From positions 1-6,981 of the forward strand of contig JAKANT010000090.1 of NCBI GenBank assembly GCA_021823635.1: a DNA stretch of 6,981 nt, written 5' to 3'. This DNA is from Pseudomonadota bacterium. GTDB taxonomy: Bacteria > Pseudomonadota > Gammaproteobacteria > Burkholderiales > Burkholderiaceae_F. Both the position numbers and the translations under genes were made by a program. This document shows, one piece after another, positions 1 to 6,724 of the stretch; position 1 is the stretch's first letter, and every line of letters starts with the position of its first letter. The notes below the pieces were generated by a model. That model was not told the origin of the DNA and did no database searches. It saw only the letters and a list, made by a program, of their open reading frames with translations.

Positions 1-915
1 GAAGACGGCATCGTTCTGATCGACCAGAACAAATGCCGCGGCTGGCGCATGTGCGTGTCCGGCTGCCCGTACAAGAAGATCTATTACAACTGGACCACCG
101 GCAAGGCCGAGAAGTGCATCTTCTGTTATCCGCGCATCGAGGCCGGCCAGCCGACCGTGTGCTCGGAGACCTGCGTCGGCCGCATCCGCTATCTGGGTGT
201 GCTGCTGTACGACGCGGACCGCATCCAAGAGGCCGCCAGCGTCGAGCACGAGCGGAACCTATACGACGCGCAACTGAAGCTGTTCCTCGATCCGCACGAC
301 CCGGTCGTGATCGCGCAGGCGAAAGCCGACGGCGTGCCGGAGGCGTGGCTGGAGGCGGCGAAGAACTCGCCCGTCTACAAGATGGCGGTCGACTGGCGTG
401 TGGCGCTGCCGCTGCATCCCGAGTACCGCACGCTGCCGATGGTCTGGTACATCCCGCCGCTGTCGCCGGTGCAGGCGCGCGTGGAGGCGGGCGCGGTGCC
501 GATGAAGGGCGAACTGCCGGACGTCGAAAGCCTGCGCATCCCACTCAAATACCTGGCCAACCTGCTGACGGCGGGCGACGAGGCGCCGGTGGCGCGCGCG
601 CTCTCCCGCATGCTGGCGATGCGCGCGTTCATGCGCGGGCGCCACGTCGACGGCGTCGACCGCGCCGAAATCCTGCAGCAGGCCGGGCTGTCGCTCGCCG
701 AAGTCGAGGAGATGTATCGCGTGATGGCGATCGCGAACTACGAGGACCGTTTCGTCGTTCCGACCACCCATCGCGAATACGCGGAAGACGCGTTCGACCT
801 GCGCGGCTCCTGCGGGTTTGCGCTCGGCAACCCCGCCGACGAGCGGCCCGAGGCGCGCAGCCTGTTCGGCGGCAAGCGCAAGGTCATCCGCATCAAGGAG
901 GTCGAGCGTGACTGA
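1..915 (+). CDS. narH: Respiratory nitrate reductase beta subunit NarH (C-terminal part, 5' truncated by window)
   Basis: Iron-sulfur electron-transfer subunit of the membrane-bound NarGHI nitrate reductase. It sits on the cytoplasmic face and passes electrons from NarI haems to the NarG molybdenum site. The reading frame is open from base 1 and gives 304 residues. From memory of E. coli NarH, about 205 N-terminal residues lie upstream of the window. Eight cluster cysteines are visible at window residues 12, 18, 22, 39, 42, 54 and 58 plus the paired motifs CRGWRMC, KCIFC and TVCSETC that contain them; they correspond to E. coli Cys217, 223, 227, 244, 247, 259 and 263 (seven cysteines in all in this part). 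Trp15 of CRGWRMC replaces a fourth cysteine, the mark of the [3Fe-4S] cluster in this family. The later segments LPLHPEYRTLPMVWY and IANYEDRFVVP are NarH hallmarks. The stop codon overlaps the start of narJ by 8 bases. No defect is seen. The alternative, a NarY or Nxr-type beta subunit, is less likely given the narJ and narI neighbours. Confidence 0.97.
   Translation, partial: EDGIVLIDQNKCRGWRMCVSGCPYKKIYYNWTTGKAEKCIFCYPRIEAGQPTVCSETCVGRIRYLGVLLYDADRIQEAASVEHERNLYDAQLKLFLDPHDPVVIAQAKADGVPEAWLEAAKNSPVYKMAVDWRVALPLHPEYRTLPMVWYIPPLSPVQARVEAGAVPMKGELPDVESLRIPLKYLANLLTAGDEAPVARALSRMLAMRAFMRGRHVDGVDRAEILQQAGLSLAEVEEMYRVMAIANYEDRFVVPTTHREYAEDAFDLRGSCGFALGNPADERPEARSLFGGKRKVIRIKEVERD
895..902 (+). 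promoter_or_regulatory. Ribosome binding site of narJ
   Basis: The eight bases AAGGAGGT are a full complement to the 3' end of 16S rRNA, followed by a 5-base spacer and GTG at 908. The site lies inside the last codons of narH. It decides the start of narJ: the frame is open further upstream, but only this GTG has a well-placed site and gives a normal NarJ N-terminus. Confidence 0.85.
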
Positions 916-1573
916 AACCGCCTATCGCGCGCTGGCCGCCCTGCTCGAATACCCGAGCGAGGAACTGCTGGCGCATCTCGACGAGATCGGGGCGGCGCTG
1001 GCGCCGCTCGGCGAGGCGGCGCAGCGCGCGCTCGCGCCGCTGCTCGCGGATCTCGCCGGCGCCGACCTGCTGGACGCGCAGGAGCGCTACGTCGATACCT
1101 TCGACCGCGGCCGGCGCACGTCGCTGAACCTGTTCGAGCACGTGCACGGCGACTCGCGCGACCGCGGCCAGGCGATGGTCGACCTGCTGGCGATGTACCG
1201 CGAGGCGGGGCTCGCCCCGGCCACCGAGCAGTTGCCGGACTATCTGCCCGCGTTCCTCGAATACGTGTCGCTGCTGCCGGAGCCGACCGCACGCGAGCGG
1301 CTGGCCGACATCGCGCACATCCTGCAGGCGATCGGCACGGCGCTCGCTGGCCGCGGCAGCCCGTACCGCGGCGTGTTCGACGTGCTGCTCGCGCTGGCCG
1401 GCGCCGCGCCGATCGGCGAGCACGCCGGCGGCGGCGACGACGATTGCAGCCACGCGGCGCTCGACGCCGCCTGGCGCGAGGAACCGGTCACCTTCCTCGA
1501 TGCGGCGCCGCCGTGCGGTGCTGGCGCACAGACCGCGGCGCAGACGATCCAGATCCACCGGAGGCCCCGATGA
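908..1573 (+). CDS. narJ: Nitrate reductase molybdenum cofactor assembly chaperone NarJ
   Basis: Cytoplasmic system-specific chaperone of the NarJ/TorD family. It binds apo-NarG, allows insertion of the molybdenum cofactor and coordinates NarGH attachment to NarI; it is not part of the final enzyme. The protein has 221 residues with a GTG start, slightly shorter than the roughly 236 of E. coli NarJ. Family motifs are visible: YVDTFDRGRRTSLNLFEH at residues 61-78 followed by HGDSRDRG at 80-87, LPDYLPAFLEY at 109-119, and EEPVTF at 191-196 near the C-terminus. A short Gly/Asp-rich linker (residues 170-180) precedes the tail. The predicted fold is all-helical, with no signal peptide or membrane segment. 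It overlaps narH by 8 bases and narI by 4 bases (ATGA), as expected for coupled translation in a narGHJI operon. Confidence 0.95.
   Translation: MTETAYRALAALLEYPSEELLAHLDEIGAALAPLGEAAQRALAPLLADLAGADLLDAQERYVDTFDRGRRTSLNLFEHVHGDSRDRGQAMVDLLAMYREAGLAPATEQLPDYLPAFLEYVSLLPEPTARERLADIAHILQAIGTALAGRGSPYRGVFDVLLALAGAAPIGEHAGGGDDDCSHAALDAAWREEPVTFLDAAPPCGAGAQTAAQTIQIHRRPR
1560..1564 (+). promoter_or_regulatory. Ribosome binding site of narI
   Basis: GGAGG with a 5-base spacer to ATG at 1570. It fixes the narI start and excludes an in-frame ATG 126 bases upstream, which would add a tail unlike NarI. The site lies within the last codons of narJ. Confidence 0.8.
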
Positions 1574-2256
1574 ACTCTCTCGACACCTTTCTGTTTGGCG
1601 TCTACCCGTACATCTGCCTGGCGGTCTTCCTGGTCGGCAGCCTGATCCGCTTCGACCGCGATCAGTACACCTGGAAGTCCGATTCCAGCCAGATGCTGCG
1701 CAGCGGACAGTTGCGGCTCGGCTCGAATCTCTTTCACGTCGGCATCCTCGGCATCTTCTTCGGCCATCTGATCGGGCTGCTGATGCCGGCGCCGTTCTTT
1801 TACGCGCTCGGCATCGACGCTCCGACCAAACAGATGATGGCGATCGTGATCGGAGGTCTGTTCGGCCTGCTGATGCTGGTGGGCCTGCTGGTGCTGATGC
1901 ACCGGCGCTTCAGCGAGCCGCGCATCCGCGCCACTACCACCGCGATGGACTGGGCCGTGCTGTGGCTGCTGCTTATCCAGCTGCTGCTGGGACTGTTCTC
2001 GATCACCGTCTCGTGGCAGCACCGCGACGGCGGCGAAATGATCAAGCTGATGAGCTGGGCGCAGCACATCGTCACCTTCCGACCCGACGCCGCCGCCTTC
2101 GTCGCCGGCGTGGCGCCGGTGTTCAAGCTGCACCTGCTGCTCGGCATGACGATCTTCCTCGTGTTCCCGTTCTCGCGGCTGGTGCACGTCTGGAGCGGGT
2201 TTGCCGCGCTCGCTTACCTGACCCGCGCCTACCAGGTGGTGCGCGCGCGCCGCTGA
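1570..2256 (+). CDS. narI: Respiratory nitrate reductase gamma subunit NarI (di-haem cytochrome b)
   Basis: Integral membrane subunit that oxidises quinol on the periplasmic side and sends electrons through two b-type haems to NarH. It is 228 residues long, against 225 in E. coli. Five hydrophobic segments are seen at about residues 9-26, 54-73, 89-110, 128-147 and 185-205. The four haem-ligand histidines are all present: His56, His66, His188 and His206, matching E. coli His56, His66, His187 and His205 to within one residue. The N-terminal region FLFGVYPYICLAVFLVGS and the FPFSRLVHVWSG motif near the C-terminus are typical. The start ATG overlaps the narJ stop (ATGA). This is the last recognisable nar gene in the window; a carbonic anhydrase follows after 113 bases. 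Nothing is missing or odd. Confidence 0.97.
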   Translation: MNSLDTFLFGVYPYICLAVFLVGSLIRFDRDQYTWKSDSSQMLRSGQLRLGSNLFHVGILGIFFGHLIGLLMPAPFFYALGIDAPTKQMMAIVIGGLFGLLMLVGLLVLMHRRFSEPRIRATTTAMDWAVLWLLLIQLLLGLFSITVSWQHRDGGEMIKLMSWAQHIVTFRPDAAAFVAGVAPVFKLHLLLGMTIFLVFPFSRLVHVWSGFAALAYLTRAYQVVRARR

Positions 2257-2303
2257 CATGCGGCAGCCTGCGATGCGCACGCGCCGGCTCGAGCGCCCGA
2301 CCG

Positions 2304-2321
2304 CGCACGGCCGCGCGTGCG
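2304..2321 (+). other. Short GC-rich inverted repeat between narI and the carbonic anhydrase gene
   Basis: CGCACG pairs perfectly with CGTGCG around a 6-base loop. On the + strand the stem is followed by A residues, not T, so it lacks the U-tract of an intrinsic terminator. It could stabilise the 3' end of the nar message, or be chance in such GC-rich DNA. Confidence 0.25.
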
Positions 2322-2335
2322 AAAAGGACGAAGCG

Positions 2336-2359
2336 ATGGTCGAAACCGGGCAGCGCTGA
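2336..2359 (+). other. Possible 7-codon leader ORF before the carbonic anhydrase gene
   Basis: ATG preceded by AAAAGGA at a normal distance opens a reading frame for MVETGQR and stops at TGA 2357-2359. That stop overlaps the GAGGG ribosome binding site of the downstream gene. The arrangement would allow coupled translation, but a frame this short can easily arise by chance, and no conservation evidence is available here. Confidence 0.2.
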
Positions 2360-2362
2360 GGG
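2358..2362 (+). promoter_or_regulatory. Ribosome binding site of the carbonic anhydrase gene
   Basis: GAGGG lies 7 bases before ATG at 2370. It is of moderate strength and supports that ATG as the start, although the same frame stays open back into narI. Confidence 0.55.
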
Positions 2363-2369
2363 CCGGGCC

Positions 2370-3017
2370 ATGGACGAATTCCTCGCGCGCCTGGCGCGCT
2401 TCGAGCGGACCTTCTTTCCGCGTTACGAGCAGACCTACCGCCGTCTGGTGCAGGAAGGGCAGCACCCGAAGGCGCTGTTCATCGGCTGTTCGGATTCACG
2501 CATCGTGCCGCACGTCCTGATGAACGCCGGCCCCGGCGAACTGTTCATCGCGCGCAACGTCGGCAACCTGGTGCCGCCCTGGGACATGTCCGCCGGCTTC
2601 CACGGCACCGCAGCCGCCATCGAGTTCGCCGTCCTGCAACTGCAAGTTCACAACATCATCGTTTGCGGCCACAGCCACTGCGGCGCGATCCGTGGCCTGT
2701 ACGAAGAGCCGCCGCCCGCGGCGCGTCACCTGCGCGCGTGGCTCGACCTGGCGCGCGACGCGGTGCTGCCGGTGCGCGAATCGCCGGAGGCATTGCGCCG
2801 CGTGGAGCAGCGCTCGATCCTGCTTCAACTGGAGCGCTTGATGAGTTACCCGATGGTCGCGCAGCGCGTGCAGGCCGGCCAACTGTTCTTGCACGGCTGG
2901 TACTACGTGATCGAGGACGGTCAGGTTCTGGTCCTCGATACGGAAAGCGGCCGCTTCGAGCCGCTGTCGCACCAGATCGGCGCTGCCGGCGACGCCACCG
3001 CGCCAGCCACCGCCTGA
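2370..3017 (+). CDS. Beta-class carbonic anhydrase (CynT/Can type)
   Basis: Zinc enzyme that interconverts CO2 and bicarbonate in the cytoplasm, supplying bicarbonate to carboxylases or holding back CO2 loss. The protein has 215 residues, close to the 219-220 of E. coli CynT and Can. All zinc and catalytic residues are present: Cys40, Asp42 and Arg44 in FIGCSDSRIVP, and His101 and Cys104 in CGHSHCGA. Other family blocks are GELFIARNVGNLVPP (residues 56-70) and LFLHGWYYVIEDG near residues 172-184. The wording of these blocks is closer to CynT than to Can, but no cyanase gene is seen, so I give no symbol. No signal peptide is present. The gene lies 113 bases after narI with no clear terminator between, so read-through from nar is possible. 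The last 18 or so residues are a Gly/Ala-rich tail of no evident function. Confidence 0.95.
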   Translation: MDEFLARLARFERTFFPRYEQTYRRLVQEGQHPKALFIGCSDSRIVPHVLMNAGPGELFIARNVGNLVPPWDMSAGFHGTAAAIEFAVLQLQVHNIIVCGHSHCGAIRGLYEEPPPAARHLRAWLDLARDAVLPVRESPEALRRVEQRSILLQLERLMSYPMVAQRVQAGQLFLHGWYYVIEDGQVLVLDTESGRFEPLSHQIGAAGDATAPATA

Positions 3018-3065
3018 ACCCGCCGCGCCCCCGACCCAGCTCGCGGTGGCTGCCGCGAATCGGGC

Positions 3066-3071
3066 TAAATT
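3066..3071 (+). promoter_or_regulatory. Candidate -10 box for amn, placed for a leaderless transcript
   Basis: TAAATT is one of the few AT-rich spots in the 60 bases between genes and matches the sigma-70 -10 consensus at 4 of 6 positions. It ends 6 bases before the GTG at 3078, so transcription would begin at or near the start codon. No convincing -35 element is found at the usual distance (GCGGTG lies there). Confidence 0.35.
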
Positions 3072-3077
3072 CAGGCC

Positions 3078-4547
3078 GTGCAAGAGGCTCCCTTCTTCGC
3101 GCCGCTGCGCTGCGACGACGCGGCGGCCGCGCTGGCCCAAGTGCGGCGCATCTACGACGCCTCGGTCGCGCACCTGCGCGAGGCGTTCGCCCGCTTCGTC
3201 GCCGGCGACGACGGCCCCGCACGCGTGCGCGCGTGCTATCCGTTCGTGCGCATCCACACCGCGAGCGCCGGCCGCGTGCAGTCGCGCCTGTCGTACGGCT
3301 TCGTCGCCGGCCCGGGCACCTACGAAACGACGCTGACGCGGCCCGACCTGTTCGCCGATTACTTCCTTGAGCAGTTCGCGCTGCTGCTCGAAAGCCACGG
3401 CGTGCCGATCGAAGTCGGCACCAGCCGGCAGCCGATCCCGGTGCACTTCGCGCTCGCCGAGCACGAGTATCTGGAGGCGTCGCTGACGGCGGAGCGGCGC
3501 AAGCGGCTGCGCGACCGCTTCGATTTTCCGGACCTCGCGGCGATGGACGACCGCATCGCCAACGGCACGTTCGAGCCCGCCCCCGGCGAGCCGCATCCGC
3601 TGGCGCTGTTCACCGCGCCGCGCGTCGATTACTCGCTCGCCCGGCTGCGCCACTACACCGGCACTTCGCCCGAACACTTCCAGAATTTCGTGCTGTTCAC
3701 CAACTACCAGTTCTACGTCGACGAGTTCGTGCGGCTTTGCCGCGCGCTGATGGCGCAGGAAAGGAGGGGCGACGACGCCTACGTCGCGCTCGTGGAGCCG
3801 GGCGACGTGATCACGCGGCGCGGCCAAGCCACCCTTGGCACGCCGCCGGCGCGGCTGCCGCAGATGCCGGCCTACCATCTGGTGCGCGAAGACCGCGCCG
3901 GCATCACGATGGTCAACATCGGGGTGGGGCCGGCCAACGCGAAGACGATCACCGACCATATCGCGGTGCTGCGCCCGCATGCGTGGATCATGCTCGGCCA
4001 CTGCGCCGGGCTGCGCATGACGCAGCAACTGGGCGACTACGTGCTGGCGCACGGCTACGTGCGCGAGGATCACGTGCTCGACGAGGACCTGCCGCTGTGG
4101 GTGCCGGTGCCGCCGCTGGCGGAGGTGCAGCAGGCGCTGGAGGCGGCGGTGGCGGAGGTCACGCAGCTGACCGGCATGGCGCTGAAGCGCGTGATGCGCA
4201 CCGGCACGGTGGCGAGCACCGACAATCGCAACTGGGAGCTGATGCCGCAGCAGACACCGGTGCGACGCTTCAGCCAGAGCCGCGCGATCGCGCTCGACAT
4301 GGAAAGCGCGACCATCGCCGCCAACGGCTTCCGGCTGCGCGTGCCTTACGGCACGCTGCTGTGCGTCAGCGACAAGCCGCTGCACGGCGAGATCAAGCTG
4401 CCCGGCATGGCCGACCGCTTCTACCGCGAGCGCGTCGAGCAGCACCTGCGCATCGGCCTGCGCGCGGTCGAGCTGCTGCGGATGCAGCGGCCAGACCAGT
4501 TGCACAGCCGCAAGCTGCGCAGCTTCGCCGAAGTGGCGTTTCAGTGA
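3078..4547 (+). CDS. amn: AMP nucleosidase Amn
   Basis: Hydrolyses AMP to adenine and ribose 5-phosphate in the cytoplasm, thereby adjusting the adenylate pool. The protein has 489 residues, against 484 in E. coli, and aligns in the order expected from memory over its full length. The N-terminal AMN-specific domain covers about residues 10-180, with GTYETTLTRPDLF at 80-92. A bridging block DYSLARLRHYTGTSPEHF spans 184-201 and FTNYQFYVDEF 207-217. The nucleoside-phosphorylase-like catalytic domain runs from about 240 to 470, with NIGVGPANAKT at 280-290, GHCAGLR at 307-313, DMESATIAA at 407-415 and VSDKPLHGEIKLPG at 430-443; the Asp of SDKP is the expected catalytic acid. The C-terminus LHSRKLRSF is also characteristic. 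The GTG start lacks a proper ribosome binding site (only AGG two bases away) but yields the normal N-terminal length. It begins 60 bases after the carbonic anhydrase. Confidence 0.96.
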   Translation: MQEAPFFAPLRCDDAAAALAQVRRIYDASVAHLREAFARFVAGDDGPARVRACYPFVRIHTASAGRVQSRLSYGFVAGPGTYETTLTRPDLFADYFLEQFALLLESHGVPIEVGTSRQPIPVHFALAEHEYLEASLTAERRKRLRDRFDFPDLAAMDDRIANGTFEPAPGEPHPLALFTAPRVDYSLARLRHYTGTSPEHFQNFVLFTNYQFYVDEFVRLCRALMAQERRGDDAYVALVEPGDVITRRGQATLGTPPARLPQMPAYHLVREDRAGITMVNIGVGPANAKTITDHIAVLRPHAWIMLGHCAGLRMTQQLGDYVLAHGYVREDHVLDEDLPLWVPVPPLAEVQQALEAAVAEVTQLTGMALKRVMRTGTVASTDNRNWELMPQQTPVRRFSQSRAIALDMESATIAANGFRLRVPYGTLLCVSDKPLHGEIKLPGMADRFYRERVEQHLRIGLRAVELLRMQRPDQLHSRKLRSFAEVAFQ

Positions 4548-4556
4548 ACGCGTGAC

Positions 4557-4575
4557 CGGCCGCCGCGCGCGGCCG
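4557..4575 (+). terminator. GC hairpin just after amn, possible weak terminator
   Basis: CGGCCGC pairs with GCGGCCG (7 bp) around a 5-base loop, starting 10 bases after the amn stop. No T-run follows, so it is not a classical intrinsic terminator; it may pause polymerase or protect the message end. The following bases up to 4804 hold no gene that I can support: the 257-base gap has a shifted, Arg/Pro/Gly-rich coding pattern in every frame. Confidence 0.3.
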
Positions 4576-4763
4576 ACCGGCGTCCGTCGTGGCCATCTCG
4601 TGCGCGGTTGCCGATGTCGGCCGACAGTCGGGGTCCGGCCGCTCGCAAGGCGCGCGCGCCACTCGGCGCGTTTGCCGTTTCGACGCCGCGGCTCGGCGCA
4701 CGGGCAGGTGCGCGGCCCCGAAGCGGAGCCGGCCGCACCCTCACGGTCCCGGCAGGCCGGCGC

Positions 4764-4769
4764 TATCCT
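4764..4769 (+). promoter_or_regulatory. Candidate -10 box for the sensor kinase operon
   Basis: TATCCT in an otherwise GC-rich gap matches the -10 consensus at 4 of 6 positions and sits 35 bases before the chosen GTG start. The -35 region is poor. A purine-rich GAAAGGA at 4777-4783 follows, but no start codon lies at a proper distance from it. Confidence 0.25.
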
Positions 4770-4804
4770 TCCCCGCGAAAGGATCCACGCCACCTCACAG
4801 CCGC

Positions 4805-6724
4805 GTGACCCCCGGCGGTTCAGCGCCCTTCGCCCCACTTCCGGCCGACCTGCTCGACCGCGTCGGCGACGGCTACCTTGCGCTCGATCGCCGGCGGACC
4901 ATCATCGAGGCCAGCGACCGCGCCTGCGCATGGCTCGGACGCGGCCGCGCGTCGCTGCTCGGACGCCCGTTGCGCGAGGCGATCCCCGCCGGCGAATCGC
5001 TCGAGCAAGCGCTCGCCCGCGCACTCGACGAAGGCCGCGAGACCCGCGTCGAAACATTCTTCAAGCCGACGCGGCGCTGGTTCGAGGCGCGCATTTCTCC
5101 GGCCGGCGACGGCGTCGCGGTCCTGTTGACCGACGTCACCGAACGCCGGCGCGCCGCACGGCTGCTCGCCGCGCAAAACGCCATCCTGCGCGAGGTCGCC
5201 GCGGCTGGCCCGCTCGCCGGGTCGCTGACGGCGATCTGCCGCCTCGCGGAAGCCGAAGCCGAAGGCATGCTGTGCTCGGTCCTGCTGCTGGACGACGACG
5301 GCGCGCGGCTGCGACACGGCGCGGCGCCCAGCCTGCCGCCCGCCTACGTGCAGGCGATCGACGGCGAGCCGATCGGACCGGCCGCCGGGTCCTGCGGCAC
5401 GGCCGCGTTCCGGCGCGAGCAGGTGATCGTCACCGACATCGCGACCGACCCGCTGTGGGAACGCTACCGGGCGGCCGCGCTCGCCTGCGGCCTGCGCGCC
5501 TGCTGGTCGACGCCGATCTTCGGCGGCGACGGACGGTGCCTGGCGACGTTCGCGATGTATTACCGCGAGCCGCGCGCGCCGGCGCCCGAACATCTCGACC
5601 TCATCGACATCGCGACCCAGACGGCGGCGATCGCGATCCAGCACGACCGCACGCTGCGCACGCTGCGCGAAAGCGAAGAGCGGCTGCGGCTGGCGACCGA
5701 AGCGTCGAACACGGCGCCATGGGACTGGGATCTGCGCTCGAACGCGGTGCACTTCTCGGCGCTCTGGAAACGCCAGCTCGGCTACGCCGAGGACGAGATC
5801 GGCAACCGCTTGGAGGAATGGGAAAGCCGGCTGCATCCGGAGGACCGCGCAGCCACGATGGCGCGGCTGCGTGCCTTCCTGGACCAACCGCAGCGGGTCT
5901 ACGAGAACGAATTCCGCCTGCGCCACAAAGACGGCTCGTACCGCTGGATCCTCGCGCGCGGTGCGCTGCTTCGCGACGCGCAGGGGCGGCCGCTGCGCAT
6001 GATCGGCACGCATCTGGACATCACCGAGCGCAAGCGCGCCGAGGAGGCGTTGCTGTCGCTGACGCAAGAGGTGCGCGCCGTGTCGCGTCGGCTGGCCGAA
6101 GCCGAGGAAGCCGAGCGCAGTGCGATCAACCGCGAGCTGCACGACCGCGTCGGCCAGAACCTGTCGGCGCTCGGGCTGCTGCTGACGATGATCCACGACG
6201 AACTGCCGGCCGACGCGCAGCGCGCGCTCGCGCCCCGGCTGCAGGACGCGCAGCGCGTCCTCGCCGACACGGTGCGCCACGTGCGCGACGTGATGGCCGA
6301 GCTGCGGCCGCCGGCGCTCGACGAGTACGGCCTGGCCGCCGCGCTGCGCACACATGCCGCGACGTTTTCGGCGCGCACCGGCGTCGCCCTGGAGGTCGTC
6401 GAACAGCCGCCCGGCGCGCGGCTGCCGCGCGCGGTCGAAAACGCGCTGTTCCGCATTGCGCAGGAGGCGCTGAACAACGTCGCCAAGCATGCGCGCGCGA
6501 CGCGTGTCGAGATCGGTCTGCGGGTCGAGCCGCCGAGCGCGGAACTGAGCGTGACCGACGACGGCGTCGGCTTCGACAGCGCCGCGCCCCCACCCGCGGC
6601 CAGCTGGGGAATGCAGACGATGCGCGAGCGGGCGGCCGCGATCGGCGCCGAACTGCGGCTGGAGTCCGCGCCCGGACGAGGTGTGCGGGTGCTGGTTCGG
6701 CTCCCGAATACGCCGCCGCCATGA
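4805..6724 (+). CDS. Soluble PAS-GAF-PAS sensor histidine kinase, NarX/HisKA_3 class
   Basis: Sensor of a two-component system, probably cytoplasmic since no signal peptide or membrane segment is visible in its 639 residues. Order of domains: PAS at about 12-115, GAF at about 128-280 (GSCGTAAFRREQVIVTDI at 195-212, then DPLWERY and GLRACWSTPIFG), a second PAS at about 290-410 ending in the PAC-like GTHLDITERK, a short coiled coil at 410-438, the HisKA_3 dimerisation domain, and a HATPase_c domain at about 540-635. The phospho-acceptor is His446 in ELHDRVGQ; Asp447 and Gln451 form the DxxxQ pattern linked to phosphatase activity in NarX-type kinases. The ATP site shows the N-box EALNNVAKHA, DDGVGFD at 585-591 and SWGMQTMRERA at 600-610. 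The four-cysteine pattern of the NreB oxygen sensor is absent, so the signal is unknown. GTG 4805 is chosen because an earlier GTG at 4589 only adds 72 low-quality residues; the start remains uncertain. It overlaps the response regulator by 4 bases. Confidence 0.92.
   Translation: MTPGGSAPFAPLPADLLDRVGDGYLALDRRRTIIEASDRACAWLGRGRASLLGRPLREAIPAGESLEQALARALDEGRETRVETFFKPTRRWFEARISPAGDGVAVLLTDVTERRRAARLLAAQNAILREVAAAGPLAGSLTAICRLAEAEAEGMLCSVLLLDDDGARLRHGAAPSLPPAYVQAIDGEPIGPAAGSCGTAAFRREQVIVTDIATDPLWERYRAAALACGLRACWSTPIFGGDGRCLATFAMYYREPRAPAPEHLDLIDIATQTAAIAIQHDRTLRTLRESEERLRLATEASNTAPWDWDLRSNAVHFSALWKRQLGYAEDEIGNRLEEWESRLHPEDRAATMARLRAFLDQPQRVYENEFRLRHKDGSYRWILARGALLRDAQGRPLRMIGTHLDITERKRAEEALLSLTQEVRAVSRRLAEAEEAERSAINRELHDRVGQNLSALGLLLTMIHDELPADAQRALAPRLQDAQRVLADTVRHVRDVMAELRPPALDEYGLAAALRTHAATFSARTGVALEVVEQPPGARLPRAVENALFRIAQEALNNVAKHARATRVEIGLRVEPPSAELSVTDDGVGFDSAAPPPAASWGMQTMRERAAAIGAELRLESAPGRGVRVLVRLPNTPPP

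Noticed and set aside
1500..2369. The carbonic anhydrase frame staying open upstream through narI, suggesting a much longer protein
   Set aside because: The upstream translation is out-of-frame narJ/narI sequence; the ATG at 2370 with GAGGG gives the normal family length.
3044..3057. GCGG...CCGC inverted repeat after the carbonic anhydrase gene as a terminator
   Set aside because: Only four strong base pairs and no following T-run; expected often by chance at this GC content.
2496..4838. A long open frame of 780 codons on the minus strand opposite the carbonic anhydrase and amn genes
   Set aside because: It is antisense to two well-recognised genes, rich in Arg, His and Gln with no family motif, and is the usual by-product of GC-rich third codon positions.
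5140..5640. Cysteines in the GAF region as a possible iron-sulfur sensor site
   Set aside because: They fall in the ordinary GAF motifs (GSCGTA, GLRACWS) and do not form the CX2C...CX2C pattern known from NreB.
893..6135. Scattered ATCAA and TTGAT half-sites that could suggest FNR/ANR boxes
   Set aside because: They lie inside coding regions and none forms the TTGAT-N4-ATCAA palindrome; no such site was found in the three intergenic gaps.
4820..6490. A 556-codon minus-strand open frame opposite the kinase gene
   Set aside because: Composition is Arg/Ala/Gln-rich and lacks recognisable motifs, while the + strand frame encodes a complete multi-domain kinase.
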